Shown here one piece after another: positions 26,417 through 37,500 of a DNA stretch of 64,000 nt; positions within the stretch are counted from its first letter, which is position 1; the number at the start of each line of letters is the position of its first letter. The stretch is from Roseimaritima multifibrata (GTDB lineage: Bacteria > Planctomycetota > Planctomycetia > Pirellulales > Pirellulaceae): assembly GCF_007741495.1 (NCBI RefSeq), contig NZ_CP036262.1, forward strand, positions 5,580,001-5,644,000, given 5' to 3'. Below the pieces are notes generated by a model. That model was given only the letters and a program-made list of their open reading frames with translations. It did not search any database and was not told the DNA's origin. The translations under genes were made by a program, and so were the position numbers.

Positions 26417-27358
26417 ATGGATACGACATCGGAACGACGCGACACGCGACTTGGCCTTTTGCCGGAGAATCCATTGGAAACTGAACCGACCCCAAGCCGC
26501 ATCACCTTGTCATCGGTGCGTGATACGGAACACGAAGGCCCGGCGGTCCCCTGTGTCGAAATCGCCAACTTCAACGCTTGGTATGGCGATTTCCAAGCGA
26601 TCCATGATCTCAGTTTGATCATTCCCCACAACCGCGTGACCGCGTTTATCGGCCCCAGTGGCTGCGGCAAAAGCACGCTGCTGAAATGGATCAACCGGAT
26701 GAACGATGTGGTCCCCAGCGCCCGCGCTGAGGGAAAACTGATCCTCAAAGCCATCCCCGCCGAAGAGCAGGGGGAGGAATCCGCAAGCAACCACCGAGAC
26801 CAATCGGTCGACACCGATGTCTTGGCACACAGCACCGACGTCGTGGCGATGCGTCGCCGTGTCGGGATCGTGTTTCAGAAACCGAATCCATTCCCGAAAT
26901 CGATCTACCAGAATGTCGCTTTTGGACCTCGCCTGCACCTGAATACCTCGCGGCAGGATCTGGACGAACTGGTCGAATGGTCGCTGCGAAAAGCGGCTCT
27001 GTGGGATGAGGTCAAAGATCGCCTGCATCAATCGGCGCTGGGATTAAGCGGCGGGCAACAACAACGCCTATGTATCGCTAGAGCGATCGCGGTCGGGCCA
27101 GAAGTCCTACTGATGGACGAACCCTGCTCGGCATTAGACCCAGCAAGCACCGACCGTATTGAAAACTTGATCTACGAACTACGGGAACAGTACACGATCG
27201 TCATCGTGACCCATAGCATGCAGCAAGCCTCGCGAGTGAGCGATCAAACGGCCTTCTTTTTTCAAGGAAAATTGATCGAGAGCGGCACAACCGAACAAAT
27301 TTTCACCACCCCTAAAAACTCACAGACCGAAGACTACGTCACCGGGAAATTTGGATAA
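26417..27358 (+). CDS. pstB: Phosphate ABC transporter ATP-binding protein
   Basis: A 313-residue ABC ATPase that powers phosphate uptake. Walker A is GPSGCGKST, the Q loop [15 protein letters not shown] is diagnostic for PstB, the signature is LSGGQQQR, Walker B is [13 protein letters not shown], and the switch His lies in VTHSMQQA. Two additions are unusual: an N-terminal extension of about 50 residues before the first strand, and a roughly 25-residue charged insertion ([18 protein letters not shown]) before the Q loop. Typical PstB is about 250-270 residues. The start ATG at 26417 has GAGG nine bases upstream. Confidence 0.92.
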   Translation: MDTTSERRDTRLGLLPENPLETEPTPSRITLSSVRDTEHEGPAVPCVEIANFNAWYGDFQAIHDLSLIIPHNRVTAFIGPSGCGKSTLLKWINRMNDVVPSARAEGKLILKAIPAEEQGEESASNHRDQSVDTDVLAHSTDVVAMRRRVGIVFQKPNPFPKSIYQNVAFGPRLHLNTSRQDLDELVEWSLRKAALWDEVKDRLHQSALGLSGGQQQRLCIARAIAVGPEVLLMDEPCSALDPASTDRIENLIYELREQYTIVIVTHSMQQASRVSDQTAFFFQGKLIESGTTEQIFTTPKNSQTEDYVTGKFG

Positions 27359-27363
27359 TCCGC

Positions 27364-28053
27364 ATGAGCAGGCATCTAGAACGCGATATGGATCGGTTGC
27401 AAAGTTCCATCCTGTCGCTCTCCTCCCAGGTCGAAGCAATGATCGACAAGGCGATGCTGGTCCTGTGTGACCGCCGCTTCAGCTTGGCTTCCGAAGTCGA
27501 AGCGGACGATGACGCGATCGACCAAGAAGAAACGCGGATTGAAGAAGAGTGTCTGAAAATGCTCGCCTTGCACCAGCCGGTCGCGATCGATCTGCGGCGC
27601 ATCGCAACGGTCCTGAAAATCAACAATGACCTTGAACGGGTTGCCGACCTGGCGGTCAACATCGCCGAAAGGGCCCAGGGATTCGGACAGTTTCCAGAAT
27701 TTGAAATCCCGCCAATGCTGCGCGACATGAGCATCGCAGCGGTCAACATGCTCCGCCGCTCGCTGGACTCGTTTGTCCACTTGGATGCTCAAATGGCTCG
27801 CCAAGTCCGCATGATGGACAATGAAGTCGATGATTTCAACATCGCGATCATCGATCAACTGCAGACCACCATGCAACAACACTCCGCATTGGTGGCTCCC
27901 GCACTGCATTGTTTCTCGGCCGCAAGGCACCTCGAACGCATCGGCGATCTGGCAACCAACATTGCCGAAGATGTCATCTATTTAGTCGAAGGCGAAATCA
28001 TTCGCCACAAACATGACCCCGGACCAACGGTCATGACAAACAAACACTCTTAG
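27364..28053 (+). CDS. phoU: Phosphate signalling regulator PhoU
   Basis: A 229-residue all-helical protein made of two PhoU repeats, each with the metal-binding ExxxD-type motif: NDLERVADLAVNIAER in the first and RHLERIGDLATNIAED in the second. PhoU links the Pst transporter to PhoR and represses the regulon when phosphate is ample. It starts five bases after pstB and is followed by phoB, so the whole unit is probably cotranscribed. Confidence 0.94.
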   Translation: MSRHLERDMDRLQSSILSLSSQVEAMIDKAMLVLCDRRFSLASEVEADDDAIDQEETRIEEECLKMLALHQPVAIDLRRIATVLKINNDLERVADLAVNIAERAQGFGQFPEFEIPPMLRDMSIAAVNMLRRSLDSFVHLDAQMARQVRMMDNEVDDFNIAIIDQLQTTMQQHSALVAPALHCFSAARHLERIGDLATNIAEDVIYLVEGEIIRHKHDPGPTVMTNKHS

Positions 28054-28094
28054 TCACCTTTCCATTGCATGCTTCACCGAAAAGCTAAGTGACG

Positions 28095-28778
28095 ATGTCT
28101 AAAACTTCCGTATTGATTATCGAAGATGACAGCTCCATCGCGGACGTCATCTCTTACAATCTTCGCCAGCAGGACTACGAAGTCTTTACCTGCGACGATG
28201 GCGTCGAAGGGCTTGCTCAGGCCAGACGCCAGCCTGTCGATGTGATCATCCTGGACCTGATGCTGCCAGGAATGGACGGGCTGGAGATTTGCCGGAAACT
28301 AAAAGCGGATAAAGAGACGCGTAAAATGCGTGTTTTAATGCTGACCGCAAAAGCCGAAGAATCGGACCAATTGGTCGGGTTCACGTTAGGAGCCGACGAC
28401 TACGTTACCAAGCCATTCAGTGTCAAAATCCTTTTGGAACGAGTCAAATCGCTCTGCCGACGCGACACAACCGATGACTATGACAGCGTCATCTCCGCGG
28501 CAGGCATCACCATCGATCCGGTTAAATTCACCGTCCATGTGGATGGGACATCGCTGCAACTAACACGAAGTGAATTTGTCCTTCTGGAAACGCTGGCACG
28601 AAACCGCGGACGTGTTTTTTCCCGAGGCGAATTACTTGATGCCATTCTTGGCGACGGGACAATCGTCATGGAGCGAACCGTCGACGTCCATATTCGGGCC
28701 GTTCGCCGCAAACTAGGCGAGCGAGCCGATGTGGTCGAAACCGTTCGCGGAGTCGGTTATCGGTTTTGCAGCGAGTAG
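28095..28778 (+). CDS. phoB: Phosphate-regulon response regulator
   Basis: A 227-residue OmpR/PhoB-type regulator. The receiver domain has the phospho-acceptor Asp54 in VIILDLMLPGMDG and the switch lysine in DYVTKPFS. The winged-helix DNA-binding domain has LTRSEFVLLETLARNRGRVFSR and the recognition region VDVHIRAVRRKLGE. I used the ATG at 28095 rather than a GTG two codons earlier. Its position at the end of phoR-pstSCAB-phoU makes PhoB the natural assignment. Confidence 0.92.
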   Translation: MSKTSVLIIEDDSSIADVISYNLRQQDYEVFTCDDGVEGLAQARRQPVDVIILDLMLPGMDGLEICRKLKADKETRKMRVLMLTAKAEESDQLVGFTLGADDYVTKPFSVKILLERVKSLCRRDTTDDYDSVISAAGITIDPVKFTVHVDGTSLQLTRSEFVLLETLARNRGRVFSRGELLDAILGDGTIVMERTVDVHIRAVRRKLGERADVVETVRGVGYRFCSE

Positions 28779-28810
28779 GCCGTTCGTGCTTCCGCCGAAA
28801 CCATGTCGCC

Positions 28811-30091
28811 TTAGGCCGGTGCGACTTGCACTTGAGCCATCACCGATTCGGGCTGAGTGACGGTTGCGACAGACGTCGCTCGCAGCACCAGCAAAGCCAA
28901 CTCTGGCGGGCACATGATCCGCAGCAGATGGACTCCGCTTAGTCCCCGAGAGACATGCAGCGTCGTTGGCGGCAGATAGAATTCACCCGAGGCGAACCGA
29001 CTTCCATACCAACTGGGCGATAACACCGGGCCGATCAGTGGCAGCCGACCTTGCCCACCATGCGTATGCCCTGCAAGCATCAGCGTGACGTGATGCTCGC
29101 GAGCCCACTCAATGCGATCGGGCGAATGACACAAAGCAAGCCTGAACGGATTCTTCCGGGGGCGTTCTTTTGAATTTGACGATACGGACGGAGACTGCCG
29201 AGGGTCTAACACGGGTGCCGGAAACCATGGGGCTTCGTTTCCGATCAATTGAATTCGGCGGCTACCAAACGACTGCTCGACCTCTCTTCCTCCCAGGTCT
29301 TGCCAGCCAATTTGCTCCATCGCCTGGCGGATCTGTACCGGATCGCTAACCCGTGTGTCATGATTTCCCAAGACGAAGAACTTGCCGTACTTCGCCGTCG
29401 CCGATTGCAAGCTTGGCTGGATCATCCCTAAACATTTGTCGTAATCAACGATGTCTCCCGTCAATGCAACGATGTCCGGATTCCATGCGTTCGCTTGCTC
29501 CACCGCATAGCGAAAAAACTCGGTAGCCACATGCCCCGTAAGATGGATGTCCGAAAGATGGGCGATCTTAAAACCGTCCCATTCCGGCGGCAGTCCAGGG
29601 ACCTGCAGTTCCTTCTCTTCGACAGCCAGTTCAAAAATCTGATTGCCCGGCCAACGAGACTCAAAGCGGCATTTAGGGGTCAACGCCAAAGGGGTCGGAA
29701 CCATTCGATTGACGGAGATTCGTCGCACGTGCCGACGAACAACGGATCGTTGAACCCCCAAGATTGGTCGACTCCAAAACCAGCCCAATCCCGGATAGAT
29801 CCAAGTCGTTAGACAAACGAATGCGTAGATCGCCAACCCCTTGGGCATCTCTGCCAGCAGCGGTTGCCCGAACAAGATGTCGACGAAAAAATCTTCGTAA
29901 CACCAAACGAGGAACAAGGGTGTCAGCAGGCACAGCGACAGTAGCAACCAAACGAATCGTTTGATCGTTTTACGCGGCAGCCCACAAGCATTTAGGCGAT
30001 TGTACAGTGCAACGTATAAACCGCCGTGTCCGATGATGGCAGCACAAAGCCCCACCCACCAAAGCACCGTTTGCCACTGAATCGCCTCCAT
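28811..30091 (-). CDS. Membrane-anchored metallophosphoesterase
   Basis: A 426-residue protein with about three N-terminal transmembrane helices (residues 8-110), then a calcineurin-type phosphoesterase domain. The metal ligands are in HLSDIHLTGH, ALTGDIVDYD, VLGNHD, and AGHTHGGQGRLP. This is the YkuE-like group; the known Bacillus members act on UDP-lipid A precursors or other substrates, and the one here is unknown. The ATG at 30091 was chosen because the longer frame begins with TTG. It converges with phoB, 32 bases away, and follows the sixA homologue. Confidence 0.85.
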   Translation of the reverse strand: MEAIQWQTVLWWVGLCAAIIGHGGLYVALYNRLNACGLPRKTIKRFVWLLLSLCLLTPLFLVWCYEDFFVDILFGQPLLAEMPKGLAIYAFVCLTTWIYPGLGWFWSRPILGVQRSVVRRHVRRISVNRMVPTPLALTPKCRFESRWPGNQIFELAVEEKELQVPGLPPEWDGFKIAHLSDIHLTGHVATEFFRYAVEQANAWNPDIVALTGDIVDYDKCLGMIQPSLQSATAKYGKFFVLGNHDTRVSDPVQIRQAMEQIGWQDLGGREVEQSFGSRRIQLIGNEAPWFPAPVLDPRQSPSVSSNSKERPRKNPFRLALCHSPDRIEWAREHHVTLMLAGHTHGGQGRLPLIGPVLSPSWYGSRFASGEFYLPPTTLHVSRGLSGVHLLRIMCPPELALLVLRATSVATVTQPESVMAQVQVAPA

Positions 30092-30106
30092 TGCAATCAC
30101 CAAACG

Positions 30107-30598
30107 CTAAAGTCCTTTCGGTCGCTGGATGACTAAACACTCACAATCGACCGAGGCGTTTAGTTCCGACCAACGTTCAATTTGACAATCAAAAACCGCC
30201 ACAGCGGCCGTCGGAAACGCCAACATGGTCCCGGAGAATCGTTCGACCAACATCTCCAGTCCTGGATTGTGAGCCAACACCATAACGCTATCAACGTCCA
30301 ACGCGTCGCTACGTACCGTCCTCAACATGTCCTCGGGTGAAGCCAAATAGAGATCCCGCGTCGGATAGACTGCGACTTCGCTCTTCCAGCAGGGGAGCAT
30401 CCTTTCGATCGTCTGCTGAGTCCGCACCGCGGTCGAGCAGAGAACCAGTTCGGGGACGTATCCATGGCCCTGCATCCATTCAGCCATCTTAGGGGCTGAA
30501 GCTTCACCACGCGCGTTCAGAGGCCGATCGTGATCCCCCAATTCTGGGGACCCCCAATCGCTCTTCGCATGCCGCATTAAGATTAATCGCTTCGTCAT
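30107..30598 (-). CDS. sixA: Phosphohistidine phosphatase SixA-like
   Basis: A 163-residue histidine phosphatase with the catalytic RHG-type motif near the N-terminus (LILMRHAKSDWG), the second block CSTAVRTQQTIER and the second His in VLAHNPGLE. SixA proteins remove phosphate from phosphohistidine in signalling or PTS proteins; others in the same superfamily act on small molecules. Its stop is 15 bases before the start of the metallophosphoesterase gene, so the two are likely cotranscribed. Confidence 0.85.
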   Translation of the reverse strand: MTKRLILMRHAKSDWGSPELGDHDRPLNARGEASAPKMAEWMQGHGYVPELVLCSTAVRTQQTIERMLPCWKSEVAVYPTRDLYLASPEDMLRTVRSDALDVDSVMVLAHNPGLEMLVERFSGTMLAFPTAAVAVFDCQIERWSELNASVDCECLVIQRPKGL

Positions 30599-30821
30599 AA
30601 GCGGATAATGTCTCTGAAATGAATCGGATATACTAGGGCTTCGAAAAGGATTCCCCCCAGGAGTATCGCCTCACCGCCTAAGACTTACCGGCCTCCTCCT
30701 TTCCTGGCGGTTCCCACCAGCCCTCCGAACATTCGACCTTGTAAGCTTAATTACCAGAAGCGTTGACCGCCCAAGCGGACAGTTCTTGTTCACCTACCAT
30801 TTTAAACACGGCCGATCCGTC

Positions 30822-32195
30822 ATGCTCACCTTGCTCTCAAGAAAATTCCCCGCTCTCGTTGAATCGCTGAAGTTTCTTCCGCTGTTCTTAACGTCCAGCC
30901 TTCTTGGGATTTCATCAAGCCCTGCTGCCGACTGGCCCAACTGGCTAGGCCCCGACCACAACGGCGTTTACTCAGAAGAAGGGATTGTTGAATCGATTCC
31001 AGAGACAGGACTTCCTGTCTTGTGGCGTACCCCCGTCGGTGGCGGTTACTCGGGGCCCGCTGTGGTTGGCGACCAAGTGTTTGTCATGGATTATCAGAAA
31101 CAAGGTGGTGAAGCCTTCAACGATCCCGGCCGTCGAGCTCAACTGACGGGAAAAGAGCGAGTCCTTTGTTTGGACCGCAACACCGGCAAAGTGATCTGGG
31201 AACACGCCTACGAGCGCCCCTACAGTATCTCCTACCCGTCGGGACCGCGGTGCACCCCCACCGTCGATGAGGATTTGGTTTTCACGCTGGGTAGCGAGGG
31301 AGACCTCCACTGCTTGAACAAATCCGACGGCGAGCTGATCTGGAGCCATAACTTCCCCAACGATTTCTCTGCCGAAGTCCCGATCTGGGGATTCGCCAGC
31401 CATCCTTTGGTCGACGGAGACCTGCTGATCTGCTTGGTTGGCGGGGAAGGGCAGACCGTCGTCGCTTTCGATAAACGGACCGGCGAGGTTGTCTGGAAAG
31501 CGCTTAGTGCCTCGGCGATCGGGTACTGCCCCGCTTCGATCATCGAAGCGGGTGGAAAACGCCAACTGTTAATCTGGCATGCCGATGGCTTATACAGCCT
31601 CGATCCAGCCAACGGCGAAACCTACTGGAACGTAGAAATCAAACCAAGCTACGAAATGGCGGTCACCCAGCCTCAGAAAGACGGCAACCACCTGTACGTC
31701 AGCGGAATCCACAGCGAATCGGTGATGCTGGAATTGGGGGAAGACGCACCAACGGTGAAGGAACTATGGCGAGGCAAACGGAACCAGGCGGTCTACTGCT
31801 GTAACAGCACTCCGATCTTTCACCATGGCACCATTTTCGGCGCCGACTGCAACGTCGGGGCGCTGATCGCAGTGAACGGAAAGACGGGCGACCGATACTG
31901 GCAAACCTTCGCCGCAACCAAGCCGGACGAAAAACGTTTCGTCAAGCATGGAACCGCGTTCATCACCCGCCTAGCCGGCACCGACTCCTATCTACTGCTA
32001 AGCGAAGTAGGAGATCTCATTCTGGCCGATCTATCCGCAGAAGAGTACAAAGAACGAGGGCGATTTCACGTCCTGGAACCAACCTCCGAAGCCTTTGGAC
32101 GACGCGTCTTGTGGAGCCACCCCGCGTACGCAGGTCAAACGGCCTTCGTCCGCAACGACAAAGAAATCGTCGCCGTCGACATCAGCAAAAAATAA
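30822..32195 (+). CDS. Secreted PQQ-like beta-propeller protein
   Basis: A 457-residue exported protein with a signal peptide ending near SSSPAA and the planctomycete opening DWPNWLGPDHNGVYSE. Blades of the outer-membrane BamB/PQQ-dehydrogenase type follow, each with the pattern VxxLDxxTGxxxW (LCLDRNTGKVIWEH, HCLNKSDGELIWSH, VAFDKRTGEVVWKA, YSLDPANGETYWNV, IAVNGKTGDRYWQT). Residues for binding quinone and calcium are not evident, so it is probably a structural propeller and not a dehydrogenase. The start was moved from a TTG to the ATG at 30822. Confidence 0.85.
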   Translation: MLTLLSRKFPALVESLKFLPLFLTSSLLGISSSPAADWPNWLGPDHNGVYSEEGIVESIPETGLPVLWRTPVGGGYSGPAVVGDQVFVMDYQKQGGEAFNDPGRRAQLTGKERVLCLDRNTGKVIWEHAYERPYSISYPSGPRCTPTVDEDLVFTLGSEGDLHCLNKSDGELIWSHNFPNDFSAEVPIWGFASHPLVDGDLLICLVGGEGQTVVAFDKRTGEVVWKALSASAIGYCPASIIEAGGKRQLLIWHADGLYSLDPANGETYWNVEIKPSYEMAVTQPQKDGNHLYVSGIHSESVMLELGEDAPTVKELWRGKRNQAVYCCNSTPIFHHGTIFGADCNVGALIAVNGKTGDRYWQTFAATKPDEKRFVKHGTAFITRLAGTDSYLLLSEVGDLILADLSAEEYKERGRFHVLEPTSEAFGRRVLWSHPAYAGQTAFVRNDKEIVAVDISKK

Positions 32196-32239
32196 TCCGC
32201 CGCGTCGGCCAAGAGACAGCGATGCCGCCAAACTGACGT

Positions 32240-32340
32240 CACTCTCCTTTAGGGAGAGTGCGATAAATAAGTTGACGGATATTGGTCACGCCTTGAGCGT
32301 CTCACTCACGCCCAATCTTTTGGTTGGGGGACGTGAGTGA
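32240..32340 (+). other. Two hairpins after the PQQ-propeller gene
   Basis: CACTCTCC (32240-32247) pairs with GGAGAGTG around a TTTA-type loop. CTCACTCACG near 32300 pairs with CGTGAGTGAG ending near 32340. Neither is followed by a T run on either strand, so terminator function is uncertain. Confidence 0.5.
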
Positions 32341-32785
32341 GAATAAGTGAAGAAAGCCTGGCTCCCCTCGCCCTCAAAACAAGCTCGCTTAAAACAGGGT
32401 TGATGCTCGATCAACGGTTCGCCAGCTAATTCAATTAAGGTCGATTCAAAGGCTTGTTTTGGGGGAGAGGGGCTGGGGGAGAGGGGCCGACAGCGTTGGG
32501 CAAAGCGTGGCATAATCCCTTAAAATCCTAGGCGTTCACCGCGTCTTCGCTGCAAAATCGCCGCCTGGAAATCTCCCCCTCTCCCCCAGCCCCTCTCCCC
32601 CAAGCGAGCTCCATTAAATCAAACAAAGAGGCAGAGATCACGCAATGAGCTAGCAGAGATTTCTTCCGCAACAAAGAGCTCGCTTAGGGGCGAGGGGAGC
32701 CAGACTTTCTTTACTTATTCTTTTCACGCCCGCCGTGAAAGAACGCCCGCAAACACACTTTCGCAGAGCGAAACGCGACAATCGC
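32341..32785. mobile_element. Composite short inverted-repeat (MITE-like) element
   Basis: GAATAAGTGAAGAAAGCCTGG at 32341 is inverted at 32687-32720 (GGCGAGGGGAGCCAGACTTT... to TTACTTATTC), giving terminal inverted repeats of about 35 bases around 310 bases with no gene. Inside are further CCCTCTCCCCC/GGGGGAGAGGG inverted blocks. An approximately 50-base segment (32621-32675) recurs almost unchanged, in reverse orientation, at 61204-61260. Just beyond 32720 is a piece of the CTTTCGC palindrome family (32735-32785). No transposase is encoded. Confidence 0.75.
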
Positions 32786-32845
32786 TTAAATCCACAGGCC
32801 GTCCAAGCCCGGAAACGGAACTCTTCTATGGCGGCCTAATTGCAC

Positions 32846-32876
32846 AAAAAAACCACGCCCCGAGGGACGTGGTTTT
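32846..32876 (-). terminator. Intrinsic terminator of clpC
   Basis: AAACCACG-C-CCC pairs with GGG-A-CGTGGTTT, with one mismatch. On the minus strand the stem is followed by a run of seven T. It lies 25 bases after the clpC stop. Confidence 0.88.
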
Positions 32877-32900
32877 GGTTTCTGTTAAGAGCGATTCCGA

Positions 32901-35462
<2,562 letters not shown>

Positions 35463-35560
35463 GGCTTCGAACCTTTCAGTGCGAGTTCGCTTGGATTCGT
35501 ATTCAGTTACTCCCTTTTGGTTACCCAAAAGGAAGAAAGTCGATTAAGGCGACAAAAAAT

Positions 35561-35606
35561 AAAAAAGGAAGCAAAGCCTCACCTGCCAAGCTGGCGTGAG
35601 GCCTTT
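35561..35606 (-). terminator. Terminator-like hairpin in the region before clpC
   Basis: AAAGCCTCAC (35573-35582) pairs with GTGAGGCCTTT (35596-35606), with an inner GCCA/TGGC stem. On the minus strand the stem leads into a T-rich tract (TTTTTTATTTTTT). It lies about 110 bases before the clpC ATG. It either ends the upstream membrane-protein transcript or attenuates clpC. The remainder of 35463-35815 shows no gene. Confidence 0.65.
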
Positions 35607-35815
35607 GACACTCTTTCCATTGCAAACTGTACGCCGTACGAAAGCCTTCATCGGAATCCAAGGCCCTCAACGTGTACCCGTTCACCATCAATGGATGTTT
35701 TGAAGCGACTATTTTGATTCTATCGCTTTTAATAAAAACGGGGGATAGGAGGTAACGCGTGATTGGCGTTGTTTCGCTGATTCCTTGAAGACTTTTTTTC
35801 AGGAATTCCTCGCGA

Positions 35816-36616
35816 TTACGCAGATCGAGCCTGTGGAGGATCCTGAACCCCTGCCATTTCGGCAGCAATGGCTTCATCGGTCGCATCCGCTAGCAAAGAA
35901 TCCTCATCCGAAGACTCCCTTTCAGGCGGAGATTCCGCCTCAACCGATAGTTTCGAATCGGGGTTTATTTCAGATTCAGGACTCGTGTCCGACTCGGATT
36001 CCGATTCGGAAAAATTCTCCGGATCGTCGGTCGGTTCGCTCGATGCCTCTTCCTCACCCTCTTCAGGATCATTGCTAGCATTCTTAGCGTCAAAAAATCG
36101 CTGCCAGCGTCGCCTTTCGTCTCTTAGCTCCATCCACCAACGATCGCCATTTTCCATTCGCTCTAATTGATCAAGCAAATTCTTCGCCGCATCAAGCCTG
36201 TCGGTATGCCGATAAACCCCTGCTAGCATAAGAACCGCAGGAGGATCCCGTTCTTCGATTTTCAAACAATCGACCAGCAGCGCCTCGGCCTCGCTCCAGT
36301 GGCCCCGCAGGTATTCGATATGAGCGTCGCAGAATTGGTCCGGCCGGTCGCTCACTTCACGGGGGCTGACGACTTGAGGCAAACGACGAATCGCTTTCAG
36401 CACCGAATAGACCCAACTGCCCATCGCCAACCAACAGGCGATCTTCACCAACAGCGGAGTCAACCATTCCGGATAGATGAACCGGGCGACGAGCAAAAAA
36501 TTAACGGCAAAAGCGAACGCAAGCGCAGCAGGCAATGCGGACAGTTGGCCGCGATACCACAATTCGGGCAACCCTGGCCACAGGCAAGTCAGATAGCTTT
36601 TACCGGCAGAGGACAT
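35816..36616 (-). CDS. Membrane protein with TPR-like segment, function unknown
   Basis: A 266-residue protein I cannot name. Two hydrophobic helices (about residues 27-47 and 52-75) are followed by about 90 soluble residues that look like a short helical-repeat pair (HIEYLRGHWSEAEALLVDCL, then LMLAGVYRHTDRLDAAKNLLDQLE). A very acidic, Ser/Glu-rich tail of about 80 residues ends the protein. The sequence suggests a membrane-tethered scaffold. Its ATG lies 254 bases from the stop of the next unknown membrane protein gene on the same strand. Confidence 0.6.
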   Translation of the reverse strand: MSSAGKSYLTCLWPGLPELWYRGQLSALPAALAFAFAVNFLLVARFIYPEWLTPLLVKIACWLAMGSWVYSVLKAIRRLPQVVSPREVSDRPDQFCDAHIEYLRGHWSEAEALLVDCLKIEERDPPAVLMLAGVYRHTDRLDAAKNLLDQLERMENGDRWWMELRDERRRWQRFFDAKNASNDPEEGEEEASSEPTDDPENFSESESESDTSPESEINPDSKLSVEAESPPERESSDEDSLLADATDEAIAAEMAGVQDPPQARSA

Positions 36617-36870
36617 GCGTAGCGATCAGACCCAAAGGCATAAGCGTGGAAGAAATAAAAGGAATCGATCATCAATCGGCATGAAACGGGAGGCATCCAT
36701 TCGACACCCGGTCCCGTTTTCAATAGCAGCCTACAAGCAAGCGGTTCAAAGAGACAAGAGAAACCCGCCAAACATTTGGCGATCCAAGATCATTATCCCA
36801 CACAAATCCGCTCCGAGTGAACGGCGAACCGCTAACGGCAGTGCCAAACACCTTTGCATTTTGCAGATGG

Positions 36871-37500
36871 TTACTCCACGAACGAATCGTCCGGACGGGT
36901 TATGAACGGATGCGATACCGCATCCGCGTCGGTCATCCGTTCCAAATCTGCCGCGTCCTGCCTCCGTTTTGCTCGGCGCACCCACGGTTCGATCCAGATC
37001 CAGGTAACCGAAGCTCCAACGCCCGCCGGAACACAGGCAAACAGGGCCCCCGTGATTTGCAATTCGGTCAACGCCAATAGTGCCAAGCTAGCAAAGCCAG
37101 CGGCTCCTCCCATCACAATCGCCGCCCACCGGAGGAAAACGGGAGACCAAATCCGGGGGACTTTTAGAACGAAGATACAAAATAGAGTCCCAACCAAAAC
37201 GACGGGGACCCCAAACAGCCCCGCCCAACAGGCTCCAAACAGCATCCCCATGGGGATCAACATTGCAGCTCCATCAAACGTTTCACTGGAGGCCAGCGCG
37301 AAGATCGCCATTCCGATTCCAAAGACCGCTCCAGAAATAACGATCCCCGTCAGAATGGTGAAGGCTGAAGCGATCGCCCCCATCCCGGCACTTGGCAATT
37401 CGGGAAGCGCTACCATTCCCACTTCGTTTACGGGCAAATAAGGATTGACCTCGTTTTCAACCACTTCGCTTTCGACCGATTGACCGGGATCAGAATTCAT
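36871..37500 (-). CDS. Polytopic membrane protein, function unknown
   Basis: A 209-residue protein with an acidic N-terminus (about 35 residues) followed by four or five hydrophobic helices, a Gly/Ala-rich core and a charged cytoplasmic tail. I do not recognise the family. The ATG at 37500 lies inside the last codons of the lipid ABC transporter gene (11-base overlap), so the two are almost certainly cotranscribed and translationally coupled. This makes it a candidate accessory subunit of that transporter. Confidence 0.6.
   Translation of the reverse strand: MNSDPGQSVESEVVENEVNPYLPVNEVGMVALPELPSAGMGAIASAFTILTGIVISGAVFGIGMAIFALASSETFDGAAMLIPMGMLFGACWAGLFGVPVVLVGTLFCIFVLKVPRIWSPVFLRWAAIVMGGAAGFASLALLALTELQITGALFACVPAGVGASVTWIWIEPWVRRAKRRQDAADLERMTDADAVSHPFITRPDDSFVE

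Noticed and set aside
35521-35886. 121-residue frame between clpC and the TPR-like gene
   Set aside because: It reads through the hairpin and the end of another gene and has no family resemblance.
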